Below, in pieces: positions 36,970 to 52,045 of a stretch of DNA of 64,000 nt. The DNA is from Comamonas terrae (GTDB lineage: Bacteria; Pseudomonadota; Gammaproteobacteria; Burkholderiales; Burkholderiaceae_C). A program made the position numbers and the translations under genes. The notes beneath the pieces were generated by a model. The model ran no database searches. It was not told the origin of the DNA and saw only the letters and a program-made list of their open reading frames with translations. Numbering within the stretch: the stretch's first letter is position 1; every line of letters starts with the position of its first letter. The stretch spans positions 62,001-126,000 of the forward strand of contig NZ_BCNT01000010.1 of assembly GCF_001544075.1 (NCBI RefSeq). Direction: 5' to 3'.

Positions 36970-38166
36970 ATGGACACCAGGCATGCACATGGATACCCCG
37001 CGCTGCGCCACCGCAACGGCCAGCACGCGCATGTGACCTTCGAGGAGCTGTTCTTCGATCTGGTCTATGTGTTCGCGGTCACGCAGCTCAGCCACGAGCT
37101 GCTGCACCACCTGGGCCTGGGCGGCCTGATCGAGACGCTGGTGCTGTGGTTCGCAGTCTGGCTGGGCTGGCAATACACCTGCTGGACCACCAACTGGTTC
37201 GACCCGGAGACGCCGCGCATCCGCGGACTGCTGTTCACGACGATGCTGCTGGCCCTGCTGATGGCCTGCGCCATCCCCGGGGCCTTCGGCGACCGGGGAC
37301 TGATCTTCGCCGGCTGCTATGCGGCCATGCAGGTCGGGCGCACCGCCTTCCTCCTGCTGGAACTGGGCCCGGACCACCCGCTGGCGGCCAACCATCGCCG
37401 CATTCTGGCCTGGCTGCTTATCGCCGCCGTGTTCTGGATCGCGGGCGGCCTGCTGCAGGGCGAGGCACGCATCGCCTGCTGGATCGCGGCCGCCGCCTGC
37501 GAATATCTCTCTCCGATGTTCGGCTTCGCCTTCCCCGGTCTGGGACGCTCCTCGACCCGCGAATGGACCATCGAAGGCGGCCACCTGGCCGAGCGCTGCC
37601 AGCTCTTCGTGATCGTCGCGCTCGGCGAAACCCTGCTGGCCAGCGGCGCCACGCTGGCGGACACGCCGTCCTGGGGAGCCGACATCCTGCTGGCGCTGGG
37701 CGCCACCTTCATCGGCACGCTGGCCATGTGGTGGCTGTATTTCGGCACCTCCAGCAAGCATGCCACGGCCGTCATCACCAGCTCGGCCGACCCCGGGCGC
37801 ATAGGCGCCTACTTCCACTACATCCACGCGATCCTCGTGGCCGGCATCATAGGATGCGCGGTGGGCAACGACCTGGTGATGGCGCATCCGCATGCCGGCC
37901 TGCAGACCACGCAGGTGCTGACGCTGGTAGGCGGCCCGGCCCTGTACCTGCTCGGCAGCGCCGTCTACAAGCATGTGGTGTATGGCTGCATCCCGCTGTC
38001 CCACATCGTGGGCGTCCTGCTCTTGCTCGCGCTGGTGCCCGTGGGCTATGGCAGCAGCCTGCTCGTCATGGGCTGGCTGACCACCGCCGTCCTGCTGCTG
38101 GTCGGCCTGTGGGAAATGCGCACGCACCGCCAGCCGGTCATGGGCCCCGGGCACGGCGGCCATTGA
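36970..38166 (+). CDS. ltrA: Low temperature requirement protein A (LtrA) family membrane protein
   Basis: Integral membrane protein of 398 residues with about 10-12 predicted helices. The N-terminal VTFEELFFDLVYVFAVTQL is the LtrA signature, followed by a His/Trp-rich region and LFVIVALGETLLASGA. Named after a Listeria gene required for growth in the cold; the biochemical function remains unknown. It stands alone behind dctM with a GGCGGAG ribosome binding site. Confidence 0.85.
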   Translation: MDTRHAHGYPALRHRNGQHAHVTFEELFFDLVYVFAVTQLSHELLHHLGLGGLIETLVLWFAVWLGWQYTCWTTNWFDPETPRIRGLLFTTMLLALLMACAIPGAFGDRGLIFAGCYAAMQVGRTAFLLLELGPDHPLAANHRRILAWLLIAAVFWIAGGLLQGEARIACWIAAAACEYLSPMFGFAFPGLGRSSTREWTIEGGHLAERCQLFVIVALGETLLASGATLADTPSWGADILLALGATFIGTLAMWWLYFGTSSKHATAVITSSADPGRIGAYFHYIHAILVAGIIGCAVGNDLVMAHPHAGLQTTQVLTLVGGPALYLLGSAVYKHVVYGCIPLSHIVGVLLLLALVPVGYGSSLLVMGWLTTAVLLLVGLWEMRTHRQPVMGPGHGGH

Positions 38167-38180
38167 TCTGCGCCGGCCGA

Positions 38181-38516
38181 TCAGGCCGGTTCGCCGCCGG
38201 CGGCCTCCAGCCTCAGGGCCCGCTCCGTCACCAGTTCGTAGCAGCCGCGGCGCAGCCTGCGGATCTGCAGCGGCCCGCCCCAGTCGGCCAGCCGGCGCTG
38301 CAACAGCAGCAGGCGCACGCCCAGGTTGTCCTGCACATCGGGCAGGCCCAGGGCGCTGCCGGCCAGGCGCAGCTCCCGCGTGGAAAAATCCCGGCGCCCA
38401 CTGCGCTGCATATCGCCGGCGACCTTCCAGAGAATGGCGCCGGCCACGCCCTTGATCAGGTACTGGCCGTCGACGAACACCGTGCCGTCGCGCGCGAAAT
38501 AGCGCAGGAGCAGGGG
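38181..38516 (-). pseudogene. C-terminal fragment of a conserved protein, 5' end missing
   Basis: About 110 residues are recognisable as a coherent domain: LLLRYFARDGTVFVDGQYL, KGVAGAILWKV, RRDFSTRELRL, GLPDVQDNLGVRLLLLQRRL. It looks like a winged-helix-type C-terminal module of a regulator-like protein. Upstream of 38516 the frame enters a Pro/Gly stretch made by a 15-bp tandem repeat and then the antisense of the neighbouring gene, so no proper start exists. I read it as a gene remnant. A short functional protein starting further upstream cannot be excluded. Confidence 0.5.
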
Positions 38517-38557
38517 CGGTCCATACCGGGGCGGTCCACACCGGGGCGGCCCCTGCT
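38513..38557. repeat. 15-bp tandem repeat at the junction of two truncated genes
   Basis: GGGGCGGTCCATACC (38513-38527), GGGGCGGTCCACACC (38528-38542) and a partial third unit GGGGCGGCCCCTGCT (38543-38557). It separates two head-to-head gene remnants. Confidence 0.7.
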
Positions 38558-38586
38558 CCACCGGAGCGACAGCACGCGCATCTTCC

Positions 38587-39084
38587 GGCAGCGCAGCCGC
38601 GGCCTCCAGCGCACGCATCGCGGCCGAGCATGGGGAGCACCTGGCCGCCATCGCGCAGCTGCGCGAAGCGGTATCAAGCCTGTGCGCCGCTGACCCCGGC
38701 CCCGCGCAGGACTTGGCCGCACTGCATCTGTACCGCCAGCTCGCGCTTTTCGTGGGCGAGAACCTTGCCCACATGCATGTCGAGGAAACGCAGCACAACC
38801 AGCTGCTGTGGTCCTGCTACAGCGACGACGAACTGCGCGCGCTGGAAGGCGCCATCGTGGCCTCGCTGCCGCCGGCCGAAAACCTCATGTACATGCGCTG
38901 GATGATTCCAGCCGTGACGCCCGCCGAACGCGCCGGGCTGCTGGGCGGCATGCAGGCCGCCGCGCCGGCCCCCGTCTTTGCGGCCGTGCTCGACACGGTG
39001 CAGCCGCACCTGAGTCAGCAGGACTGGGCCAAGCTGACCCTGGCGCTGGCGCCCGCCCAGGCACCGGCCTGGATCGTGGCCTGA
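38587..39084 (+). pseudogene. Hemerythrin-like domain protein lacking its N-terminal half
   Basis: Frame encodes SARIAAEHGEHLAAIAQLRE, then HMHVEETQHNQLLW and YSDDELRALEG, then a helical tail with RWMIPAVTPAERAGLLGGM, a layout known from Comamonadaceae proteins annotated as hemerythrin-domain. The H-x2-E-T-x-H-N cluster resembles the di-iron ligands of the second helix pair; the first pair is missing. An in-frame TAG at 38500 and the absence of ATG or GTG before a TTG at 38713 show that the 5' end is gone. A short product from that TTG (123 residues) is possible. Confidence 0.5.
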
Positions 39085-39090
39085 TCCGTT

Positions 39091-39432
39091 TCAAGGATTC
39101 GGCCGGGTCATTTCCGCGGGCTCGGCCCGCAGGTCGGCATCGCAGCCCACGCCCGCCGCGATCCAGCGCCTGGCCAGAGCCAGCCTGAGCCGGCCCAGCC
39201 CGCGGCGCCAGGCCGAGGAATGAGAGACCTCCTGCAGCACGCCGCAGCGGTACTGGCGTGCCGCATCGTCCCAGCGCAGCGCCGCGCAAGCCCCTTTGCG
39301 CCGGCGCGAGATCAGCATGCCCATGGGGCAGGGCTCGGCCAGGCAGCACAGGCCGCAGCCGTTGCATGGCGCACCCCAGGCGGGCTTGGCGGGCGCCTCT
39401 ACCTGCCAGAACACCCTTTGCTCGCGGGCCAT
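39091..39432 (-). CDS. Small Cys-rich protein downstream of uvrA
   Basis: 113 residues, starting ATG at 39432, 10 bp behind the uvrA stop and so probably in the same transcript. CNGCGLCCLAEPCPMGM (from Cys23) and a later RCGVL resemble the Cys spacing of YkgJ-type metal or Fe-S binding proteins, with an Arg-rich C-terminus. I do not recognise a characterised family and assign no function. Confidence 0.7.
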   Translation of the reverse strand: MAREQRVFWQVEAPAKPAWGAPCNGCGLCCLAEPCPMGMLISRRRKGACAALRWDDAARQYRCGVLQEVSHSSAWRRGLGRLRLALARRWIAAGVGCDADLRAEPAEMTRPNP

Positions 39433-39442
39433 GCCGGGCGCC

Positions 39443-45394
<5,952 letters not shown>

Positions 45395-45422
45395 AGTGTT
45401 TGGTCTTCAGTAGAGGCCAAAC

Positions 45423-45428
45423 ATTCTA
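45423..45428 (-). promoter_or_regulatory. Candidate -10 box of uvrA
   Basis: TAGAAT on the minus strand, 29 bp before the uvrA start, giving a short leader. The -35 region is weak. Confidence 0.35.
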
Positions 45429-45701
45429 GGCAGTCTTGCCAAGCACCCTGCGTGCGCATGTGCATTCCGCTGCGGCCGCACATTCCCGGCAGGCAAATGC
45501 GCCACCCCGGCAGAGCCCTCCGGATTCCAGAATATCCGCGGCTTTGAAAACCGCCACCGGATTATGTCCGGCAGCACATGCATTGAGGCATGGCAACAGG
45601 ACCACATATAAAGCCGCCGCCGGCCTTGGAAGAGCTGCGCGGAAACCCGGGATTTTCTTTCGCAAGACATTGCCCTGCCACTTTCAACAGCCTTGCCTCG
45701 C

Positions 45702-45735
45702 AAGAAAAAAGCCCCGCGCCTTGCGGCACGGGGCT
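45702..45735 (-). terminator. Terminator of the porin gene
   Basis: Minus strand AGCCCCG, 12-nt loop, CGGGGCT followed by TTTTTTCTTG. It lies about 70 bp past the porin stop. Confidence 0.85.
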
Positions 45736-45802
45736 GGAACTTGGAGTAATGCCTGCATTATCAGCTGCAGGTGCTGCAGGCACCGCTTGCGCGGTGCACC
45801 AG

Positions 45803-46816
45803 TTAGAAGGCGTGGCGAACACCCACGGCGAAGGAACTGAAGTCGGCACCCTTCACTGCGGAACCATAGGAAGCATTGCTGCTGTTGTTCACACGGGTGT
45901 AGTAACCGTACACCTTGGTGCGCTTGCTCAGGTTGTAGTTGTAGCCCACGGTGTACTGGGTAGCGGCAGAGCTGGACAGATTGCTCCAGCTGTTGGCACG
46001 GCCGGCATTCAGGTGGAACTCGGAGGCGCCCAGAGTGTACATGCCGGACAAGCGGAAGTTGTTGCGCGAGCCCAGGAGGTTTTCGTCGTTACGCTGGTAG
46101 TAACCACCCACCGTGAACTGGCCGAAAGTGTACAGGCCACGCACCGATGCTTGCCAGTTGCCATCCCAACGGCTATAGCCTGCGCCCAAGTGCACGGGAC
46201 CCGTGTTGTAGTTGGCCGCCAGGTCGTAGCCATTCTTGTTGTTGGTGCCCAGAGCCTTTTCATGCAAGGAAACGGAGCCCTCAGCCCAGAAGCCGCCCAT
46301 GGAAGGAGTGCGATAGGCAATCTTGTTGGCGGTACCGACACCGCCCGCACCACCTTGGCCACCTGTAGAGACACCCATCCAGTTGGGATCCTGATACAGC
46401 GCGTCGCTGGAAGAGCCCGTGTCGTGGTTGTGCATGCTGACATAGTCAGCGGATGCAAAGTAAGACTCAGGGAAGAAGTTGCCCAGACGCACCATACCGA
46501 AGTTGCCCGACAGGTTCACTTCGCTTTGACGCTTGAAGGTCAAGCCGGTCGCCGAGCCGGTACCCATGCCGTTGTCAGAATTGAAACCAGACTCCAGCAC
46601 GAAGCCAGCCTTCAGGCCGCCGCCCAGGTCTTCCGTACCCCGGAAGCCAAAACGCGATGCATTGTTGTACAAGCCGGTCACGGAATTGTCGCCGATCTTC
46701 TGGCGCTCAACGGTCGTGTTGATACGGCCATACAGCGTCACGCTGCTCTGAGCCATTGCGGTGGTGGCGCCCATCACGGCCAGCGCGGCCAGAGCGATGC
46801 GAGTCATCTTGGTCAT
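45803..46816 (-). CDS. General trimeric porin (Gram-negative porin family)
   Basis: Outer-membrane 16-stranded diffusion porin, 337 residues. Signal peptide ending in ATTAMA, then QSSVTLYGRINTTVERQ, the classical first strand of betaproteobacterial porins. The SRFGFRGTEDLGGGLKAGF motif and a terminal phenylalanine in VGVRHAF for BAM recognition are present. It belongs to the same family as Omp32 of Delftia acidovorans, though not identical to it as far as I can judge. AGGAG precedes the start at 46816. Base composition is less GC-biased than neighbours, as expected for a highly expressed gene. Confidence 0.92.
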   Translation of the reverse strand: MTKMTRIALAALAVMGATTAMAQSSVTLYGRINTTVERQKIGDNSVTGLYNNASRFGFRGTEDLGGGLKAGFVLESGFNSDNGMGTGSATGLTFKRQSEVNLSGNFGMVRLGNFFPESYFASADYVSMHNHDTGSSSDALYQDPNWMGVSTGGQGGAGGVGTANKIAYRTPSMGGFWAEGSVSLHEKALGTNNKNGYDLAANYNTGPVHLGAGYSRWDGNWQASVRGLYTFGQFTVGGYYQRNDENLLGSRNNFRLSGMYTLGASEFHLNAGRANSWSNLSSSAATQYTVGYNYNLSKRTKVYGYYTRVNNSSNASYGSAVKGADFSSFAVGVRHAF

Positions 46817-46892
46817 TCAGTGCTCCTGATATTGAAATATGTGTTTTGCACCGCGTTGGCTGGTGGCATGCGCCCCCTAGCGGCTAGGCGCA

Positions 46893-46898
46893 ATTCTA
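46893..46898 (-). promoter_or_regulatory. Candidate -10 box of the porin gene
   Basis: TAGAAT, 77 bp upstream of the start, leaving a leader typical for porin mRNAs. The -35 element (ACTTTT at 17 bp) is poor. Confidence 0.35.
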
Positions 46899-46997
46899 GG
46901 TTCGCACCCGTAAGAAAAAGTGACGCGCATCGCCAAAAATTCGCACTCTGATGCATTGCCGCCACACAATTGACATATTTCCAGCGCGAACATCCAT

Positions 46998-47043
46998 AAA
47001 AAAAGCCTGCGCCAGCCGGAACTGCGCAGGCCTTTTCCCTTTT
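46998..47043. terminator. Terminator of the MHS symporter gene
   Basis: GCCTGCGC (47005-47012) and GCGCAGGC (47024-47031) with AAAAAAA on one side and TTTTCCCTTTT on the other. The minus-strand reading terminates the symporter gene; the structure would work in both directions. Confidence 0.85.
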
Positions 47044-47079
47044 GCTGGCTTGCCCCTCGGCAAAGCCATCACGGACGCA

Positions 47080-48762
47080 TCAATCTGCGGCGTAGATATC
47101 GCGGTCCTTGGTTTCAGGCACGAACAGAATGCCGATCACGGCGGTCATGCCCGCGATGATGATCGGATACCAGAGACCGTTATACATATTGCCGGTCTGG
47201 GCCACGATGGCGAACGACATGGTGGGCAGCAGGCCGCCGAACCAGCCGTTGCCGATGTGGTAGGGCAGGCTCATGGAGGTGTAGCGGATACGCGTGGGGA
47301 AAAGCTCCACCAGCATGGCCGCGATCGGGCCGTAGACCATGGTCACGAGCAGCACCAGATAGGTCAGGATCACGATCATCATGACCTTGTTCATCTTGGC
47401 GGGGTCGGCCTTGGTCGGGTAGCCGTCCTTGGCCAGCTCTTCGGCCACGCTCTTCTTGAAGGCGCTGTCCTTGGCCTTGGCATCCTCGGGGCTCAGGCCC
47501 TTGAGCGAGAACGCGGGGATCTCGGTGGAGCCGATGCGCACGGTGGCCGTGGTGCCCGCGGGAGCCTCCTCGGTGTCATAGCTCACGGAGCCCGCCGCCA
47601 GCACCTGCTTGGCCACGTCGCAGGAACTCGTGAACTTGCTGGTGCCCGTGGGGTTGAACTGGAACGAGCATTCCTTGGGATCGGCGACGATCACCACCTT
47701 GTTGCGGGCCTGGGCTGCAGCAAGGTCGGGGTTGGCGGCTTCGGTCAGCGCCTTGAACGCGGGGAAATAGGTCACCACGGCCAGGATGCAGCCCAGCATG
47801 ATGATGGGCTTGCGTCCGATGCGGTCGGACAGCGAGCCGAAGACCACGAAGAACGGCGTGGCAATCAGCAGGGCCGCGGCAATCATCAGGTTGGCCGTCA
47901 CGGCATCGACCTTGAGCTGCTGCGTCAGGAAGAACAGCGAATAGAACTGGCCGCTGTACCAGACCACGGCCTGGCCGGCGGTCAGGCCCAGCAGGGCCAG
48001 GATCACGATCTTGAGGTTCTTCCACTGGCCGAAGGATTCCTTGAGCGGCGCCTTGGAGACCTTGCCCTCGGCCTTCATCTTCTGGAAGGCCGGCGACTCG
48101 GACAGCTGCATGCGGATCCACACCGACACGCCCAGCAGCACGATGGAAACCAGGAAGGGAATGCGCCAGCCCCAGTCGGAGAAGGTCTCCTCGCCCATGG
48201 TGGTGCGCACGCCCAGGATCACCAGCAGCGACAGGAACAGGCCCAGCGTGGCCGTGGTCTGGATCCACGAGGTGTAGGCACCGCGCTTGCCATGCGGCGC
48301 ATGCTCGGCCACATAGGTGGCCGCGCCGCCGTACTCGCCGCCCAGTGCCAGCCCCTGCAGCATGCGCAGCGCGATCAGGATGACCGGCGCGGCCACGCCG
48401 ATGCTGGCGTAGTTGGGCAGGATGCCCACGATGAACGTGGACATGCCCATGATCAGGATGGTCACCAGGAAGGTGTACTTGCGCCCGATCATGTCGCCGA
48501 GGCGCCCGAACACCAGGGCGCCAAAGGGACGCACGATGAAGCCCGCGGCAAAGGCCAGCAGCGCGAAGATGAAGGCAGAGCCCGCATCCAGGCCGCTGAA
48601 GAACTGCTTGGCAATGATGGCTGCCAGCGAGCCATAGAGGTAGAAGTCGTACCACTCGAACACGGTACCGAGCGACGAGGCAAAGATCACCTTGCGCTCT
48701 TCGGGACTCATGGGCCGCGGAGCCGGTTTGGACCCCGCGCCTAGCGAAGCGTTGACAGCCAT
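47080..48762 (-). CDS. MHS-family (metabolite:H+ symporter) MFS transporter with large soluble loop
   Basis: Twelve-helix importer of the ShiA/KgtP/ProP group, 560 residues. RKVIFASSLGTVFEWYDFYLYG and FGRLGDMIGRKYTF are typical MHS motifs, as is ALGGEYGGAATYVAEHAP. The usual length is about 430-450; the excess is a hydrophilic stretch between helices 8-9 and 10 (roughly residues 350-460) with Cys in KECSFQF and SSCDVAK that could form a periplasmic disulfide. AAGGAG precedes the ATG at 48762. Substrate unknown, probably an organic acid. Divergent from yjcH-actP. Confidence 0.85.
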   Translation of the reverse strand: MAVNASLGAGSKPAPRPMSPEERKVIFASSLGTVFEWYDFYLYGSLAAIIAKQFFSGLDAGSAFIFALLAFAAGFIVRPFGALVFGRLGDMIGRKYTFLVTILIMGMSTFIVGILPNYASIGVAAPVILIALRMLQGLALGGEYGGAATYVAEHAPHGKRGAYTSWIQTTATLGLFLSLLVILGVRTTMGEETFSDWGWRIPFLVSIVLLGVSVWIRMQLSESPAFQKMKAEGKVSKAPLKESFGQWKNLKIVILALLGLTAGQAVVWYSGQFYSLFFLTQQLKVDAVTANLMIAAALLIATPFFVVFGSLSDRIGRKPIIMLGCILAVVTYFPAFKALTEAANPDLAAAQARNKVVIVADPKECSFQFNPTGTSKFTSSCDVAKQVLAAGSVSYDTEEAPAGTTATVRIGSTEIPAFSLKGLSPEDAKAKDSAFKKSVAEELAKDGYPTKADPAKMNKVMMIVILTYLVLLVTMVYGPIAAMLVELFPTRIRYTSMSLPYHIGNGWFGGLLPTMSFAIVAQTGNMYNGLWYPIIIAGMTAVIGILFVPETKDRDIYAAD

Positions 48763-49064
48763 GTTTGTCTCCTTGATAGGTGTAATAGGACAGGCCCCTG
48801 GCACCAGCCTGCCGGTTCACTATCGATGCGGTAGCTGACGCCGTTCTGACACGCGTCTTACAGAAATTGACACCAGCCTGAACGGATTCTTACGAACTCA
48901 GCAGCAACCCTGAGGCCTTCTTTTCCGATGTGAAAACCACCGTGCAAACCCTTGGAAAACGGTCTGCGGCACGTAAGCACGCGGTCAGAAGCGCTTCGCA
49001 GAATCCGCCGCGTTTGCTGGTGCCAAAGCGGCGCCAAGCCGGCATTCCAACCAAGGAGACAAAC
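48763..49064. other. Divergent promoter region, MHS symporter / yjcH-actP
   Basis: 302 bp without a gene. Both ends carry the same translation initiation sequence, CAAGGAGACAAACATG, in opposite orientation, so the region is bordered by a perfect 16-bp inverted repeat (48760-48775 and 49052-49067). An AT-richer stretch at 48850-48935 is the probable promoter zone. I see no clear hexamers. Confidence 0.5.
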
Positions 49065-49373
49065 ATGACCGACCCGATGGTAGAGAAGATACAGAGCCAT
49101 CCCAAATACCGGGAGCTGCGGGCCAAGCGCAACCGCCTGGGCCTGTGGCTGACGGTGCTGATGCTCGTCGTCTATTACGGCTATGTCGCGCTGATCGCAT
49201 TCGACAAGCAGTTCCTGGCGCAGCCCATAGGCGCCGGCGTGACTTCGCTGGGCATTCCCATCGCCATGGGCGTGATCGTGTTCACGGTGCTGATCACCGG
49301 CTTCTATGTGCGCCGCGCCAATGGCGAATTCGACAAGCTCACCCAGGACATCCTGAAGGACGCCACGCAATGA
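49065..49373 (+). CDS. yjcH: DUF485 membrane protein YjcH
   Basis: Two-helix inner-membrane protein of 102 residues that regularly precedes actP. The N-terminus has [18 protein letters not shown], then helices around 28-48 and 62-84. Function is unknown, but co-occurrence suggests an accessory role in acetate/cation symport. AAGGAG precedes the ATG at 49065; the stop overlaps the actP start as ATGA. Confidence 0.9.
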   Translation: MTDPMVEKIQSHPKYRELRAKRNRLGLWLTVLMLVVYYGYVALIAFDKQFLAQPIGAGVTSLGIPIAMGVIVFTVLITGFYVRRANGEFDKLTQDILKDATQ

Positions 49374-51100
49374 ACAAGCATCTGCAACACACGCTGGCAG
49401 GCGCGCTGGCCCTGGGCACGGCGGGCGCGGCCCTGGCCGCCGGCGGCGACGTGGGCGAGACCGCCAAGCAGGCCACCAACTGGACGGCCATCATCCTGTT
49501 CGTGGCCTTCGTGGCCGCCACGCTGTGGATCACCAAGTGGGCCGCAGCCAAGACCCGCTCGGCCGCCGATTTCTACACCGCGGGCGGCGGCATCACGGGC
49601 TTCCAGAACGGCCTGGCGATCGCGGGCGACTACATGTCGGCCGCCTCCTTCCTGGGCATCTCGGCATCGGTCATGGCCAACGGCTACGACGGCCTGATCT
49701 ACTCCATCGGCTTCCTCGTGGGCTGGCCCATCCTGACCTTTCTGCTGGCCGAGCGGCTGCGCAACCTGGGCAAGTTCACCTTTGCCGATGTGGCCGGCTA
49801 CCGCTTCGCCCAGACGCCGTTCCGCGCCTTCGCGGCCAGCGGCACGCTGGTGGTCGTGGCCTTCTACCTGATTGCGCAGATGGTGGGTGCCGGCCAGCTG
49901 ATCAAGCTGCTGTTCGGCCTGGACTACTGGGTCGCCGTGGTGCTGGTCGGCGCGCTGATGATGATCTACGTGCTGTTCGGCGGCATGACGGCCACCACCT
50001 GGGTGCAGATCATCAAGGCCGTGATGCTGCTGGCCGGCGTGAGCTTCATGGGCTTCATGATCATGGCCAGGTACGGCTTCAGTTTCGAGGCCCTGTTCGC
50101 CGACGGCGTGCGCGTGCGCACTGAGATCGCCTCCAGCAGCGGCAAGTCGCCCGAGGAGGCGGCCAAGCTGGGCCTGGCCATCATGGGCCCGGGCGGCTTC
50201 ATCAAGGACCCGATCTCGGCCATCAGCTTCGGCATGGCGCTGATGTTCGGCACGCTGGGCCTGCCCCACATCCTGATGCGCTTCTTCACCGTGCCCGACG
50301 CCAAGGAGGCGCGCAAGAGCGTGTTCTGGGCCACCACCTGGATCGGCTACTTCTACATCCTGATCTTCATCATCGGCTTCGGCGCTATCACCATGGTGCT
50401 GACCAATCCCGATATGGCCGACACGGCCAAGGGCGTGATCAAGGGCGGCGCCGGCACGGCCAACATGGCGGCCGTGCTGGTGGCCAAGAGCGTGGGCGGC
50501 GACGTGTTCTACGGCTTCATCTCGGCCGTGGCCTTCGCCACCATCCTGGCCGTGGTTGCGGGCCTGACCCTGTCCGGCGCCTCGGCCGTCTCGCACGACC
50601 TGTACGCCACCGTGTTCAAGAAGGGCAAGGCCGACAGCGCTTCCGAGCTCAAGGTCTCGCGCATCACCACGGTCTGCCTGGGCATCGTGGCCGTGCTGCT
50701 GGGCATCGTGTTCGAGAAGCAGAACATCGCCTTCATGGTGTCCCTGGCCTTCGCGGTCGCGGCTTCAGCCAACTTCCCGCCGCTGCTGCTGTCGGTGCTG
50801 TGGAAGGACTGCACGACCCGCGGCGCCGTGGTCGGCGGCTTCCTGGGCCTGATCTCCTCGGTAGGCCTGACCATCGTCTCGCCCTCGGTCTGGGAAGCCA
50901 CGCTGGGCAATCCCGCAGGCTCCTCCTGGTTTCCCTACACCTCGCCGGCCCTGTTCTCCATGGCCATCGGCTTTGCGGGCGTGTGGCTGTTCTCGGTGCT
51001 CGACAAGAGCGGCCAGGCAGCCAGGGAGCGCGCGGCCTTCCCCGCGCAGCAGGTGCGCTCGGAAACCGGCCTGGGTGCCTCGGGCGCCTCCGGCCACTGA
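49370..51100 (+). CDS. actP: Cation/acetate symporter ActP
   Basis: SSS-family symporter importing acetate and other short carboxylates, 576 residues. Like E. coli ActP it has a cleavable-looking N-terminal segment ([13 protein letters not shown]) before the helices. [33 protein letters not shown] and [20 protein letters not shown] are nearly diagnostic. Translationally coupled to yjcH and followed by a strong terminator. Confidence 0.95.
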   Translation: MNKHLQHTLAGALALGTAGAALAAGGDVGETAKQATNWTAIILFVAFVAATLWITKWAAAKTRSAADFYTAGGGITGFQNGLAIAGDYMSAASFLGISASVMANGYDGLIYSIGFLVGWPILTFLLAERLRNLGKFTFADVAGYRFAQTPFRAFAASGTLVVVAFYLIAQMVGAGQLIKLLFGLDYWVAVVLVGALMMIYVLFGGMTATTWVQIIKAVMLLAGVSFMGFMIMARYGFSFEALFADGVRVRTEIASSSGKSPEEAAKLGLAIMGPGGFIKDPISAISFGMALMFGTLGLPHILMRFFTVPDAKEARKSVFWATTWIGYFYILIFIIGFGAITMVLTNPDMADTAKGVIKGGAGTANMAAVLVAKSVGGDVFYGFISAVAFATILAVVAGLTLSGASAVSHDLYATVFKKGKADSASELKVSRITTVCLGIVAVLLGIVFEKQNIAFMVSLAFAVAASANFPPLLLSVLWKDCTTRGAVVGGFLGLISSVGLTIVSPSVWEATLGNPAGSSWFPYTSPALFSMAIGFAGVWLFSVLDKSGQAARERAAFPAQQVRSETGLGASGASGH

Positions 51101-51143
51101 TCTCGGGACCTCGCCCGGCGCCAGCCGCCGGGTGCCTTACTTC

Positions 51144-51170
51144 CAGGAGCGTTCGATACGCTCCTTTTTT
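51144..51170 (+). terminator. Terminator of yjcH-actP
   Basis: AGGAGCG-TTCGATA-CGCTCCT followed by TTTTT, 44 bp behind actP. The rest of the gap to 51382 holds no recognisable element. Confidence 0.85.
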
Positions 51171-51382
51171 CATACCTATTTCTTTGAGCCCAAAGCGACC
51201 CCGAGGCCATGCTCTTGCGGATGGCGGGCACTCATCTCACTTCAGAGTGCCGGGCCGAGACCCGGCGCGGCCGGCGACGACTCTGCCGCATGCAATGCAC
51301 ACCAGAATACGCCTAGGCAAGGCCTGGGCTTCATTGAAATTTCGATGCAATGCCCTCCCATCAAGCGTCGATAGCTATCGAT

Positions 51383-52045
51383 TCAGGAGTCGTACCCCAG
51401 CAGCCGGCGCAGCTTGATGAAGGCCAGCCCGGCCATGACTGCGTCGTTGAGCGCGTCGTGCGCATCGCGCAGCGGCAGCTGAAGATCGCGCATCATGGTG
51501 TCGAAGCGCAGGTCGATGCCGGCATTGTCATGCTGCTGGTAAGGCGGCAGCTGAAGGAACTTGTAGTCGTGGTACAGGGCCGAGACTTCGACGGCCGGCT
51601 GAGGCAGCGGCATGCCCAGCAGCGGGCGGGCGATGCGGTTGAGCATGGCCAGGTCGAATTCGAGGTAATAGCCCACCAGCGGCCGGCTGCCGGCAAAGTG
51701 CAGCAGGCGGCGCACGGCCTCCTGGGCCGGCAGGCCCCGGGCCAGGTCGCGTTCGCGCAGGCGGTGGATGCGCACGCTCTCGGGCGATACGCCGCGTTCG
51801 GGCTGCACCAGCAGCTCCAGCCGCTCGCTGGTCAGCAGCCGATCGCCTACGATGCGCACCGCGCCTATGGAGACGATCTCGTCGCGGCGCCGGTCCAGAC
51901 CCGTGGTCTCGCAGTCCAGCGCCACCCATTCACGGGGCGGCGGCTCATCGAACAGGAAAGCGAATTGCGGATCGGCCAGGCGCCGTCGCTGGCGGCCAAG
52001 CCGCCAGCGCGCCAGGCTCCCAAAGAATCCGGCGGGCGGGTTCAT
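51383..52045 (-). CDS. DEDDh 3'-5' exonuclease (DnaQ-like)
   Basis: 220-residue member of the RNase T/DNA polymerase III epsilon superfamily. Exo I ALDCETTGLD (Asp and Glu), Exo II in GYYLEFDLAML, and Exo III HDALNDAVM (His and Asp) are intact. The start at 52045 overlaps the stop of the DUF294 gene by 4 nt. This exonuclease-DUF294 pair commonly adjoins actP-type symporter genes, as here, and may act in signalling or nucleotide turnover; the target is unknown. Confidence 0.88.
   Translation of the reverse strand: MNPPAGFFGSLARWRLGRQRRRLADPQFAFLFDEPPPREWVALDCETTGLDRRRDEIVSIGAVRIVGDRLLTSERLELLVQPERGVSPESVRIHRLRERDLARGLPAQEAVRRLLHFAGSRPLVGYYLEFDLAMLNRIARPLLGMPLPQPAVEVSALYHDYKFLQLPPYQQHDNAGIDLRFDTMMRDLQLPLRDAHDALNDAVMAGLAFIKLRRLLGYDS

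Larger units (their letters stand above)
45395..45802. other. Intergenic region uvrA / porin
   Basis: 408 bp without a gene. It carries the uvrA promoter region next to uvrA (TAGAAT, 45423-45428), a small CCGGATTATGTCCGG palindrome (45557-45571), and the porin terminator (45702-45735). No CTGT-N8-ACAG LexA site is visible. The remaining sequence shows no feature I can name. Confidence 0.5.

Noticed and set aside
36670-38640. 656-residue minus-strand frame opposite dctM and ltrA
   Set aside because: No domains; antisense shadow.
45395-45450. LexA-type SOS box upstream of uvrA
   Set aside because: No CTGT-N8-ACAG pattern near the start.
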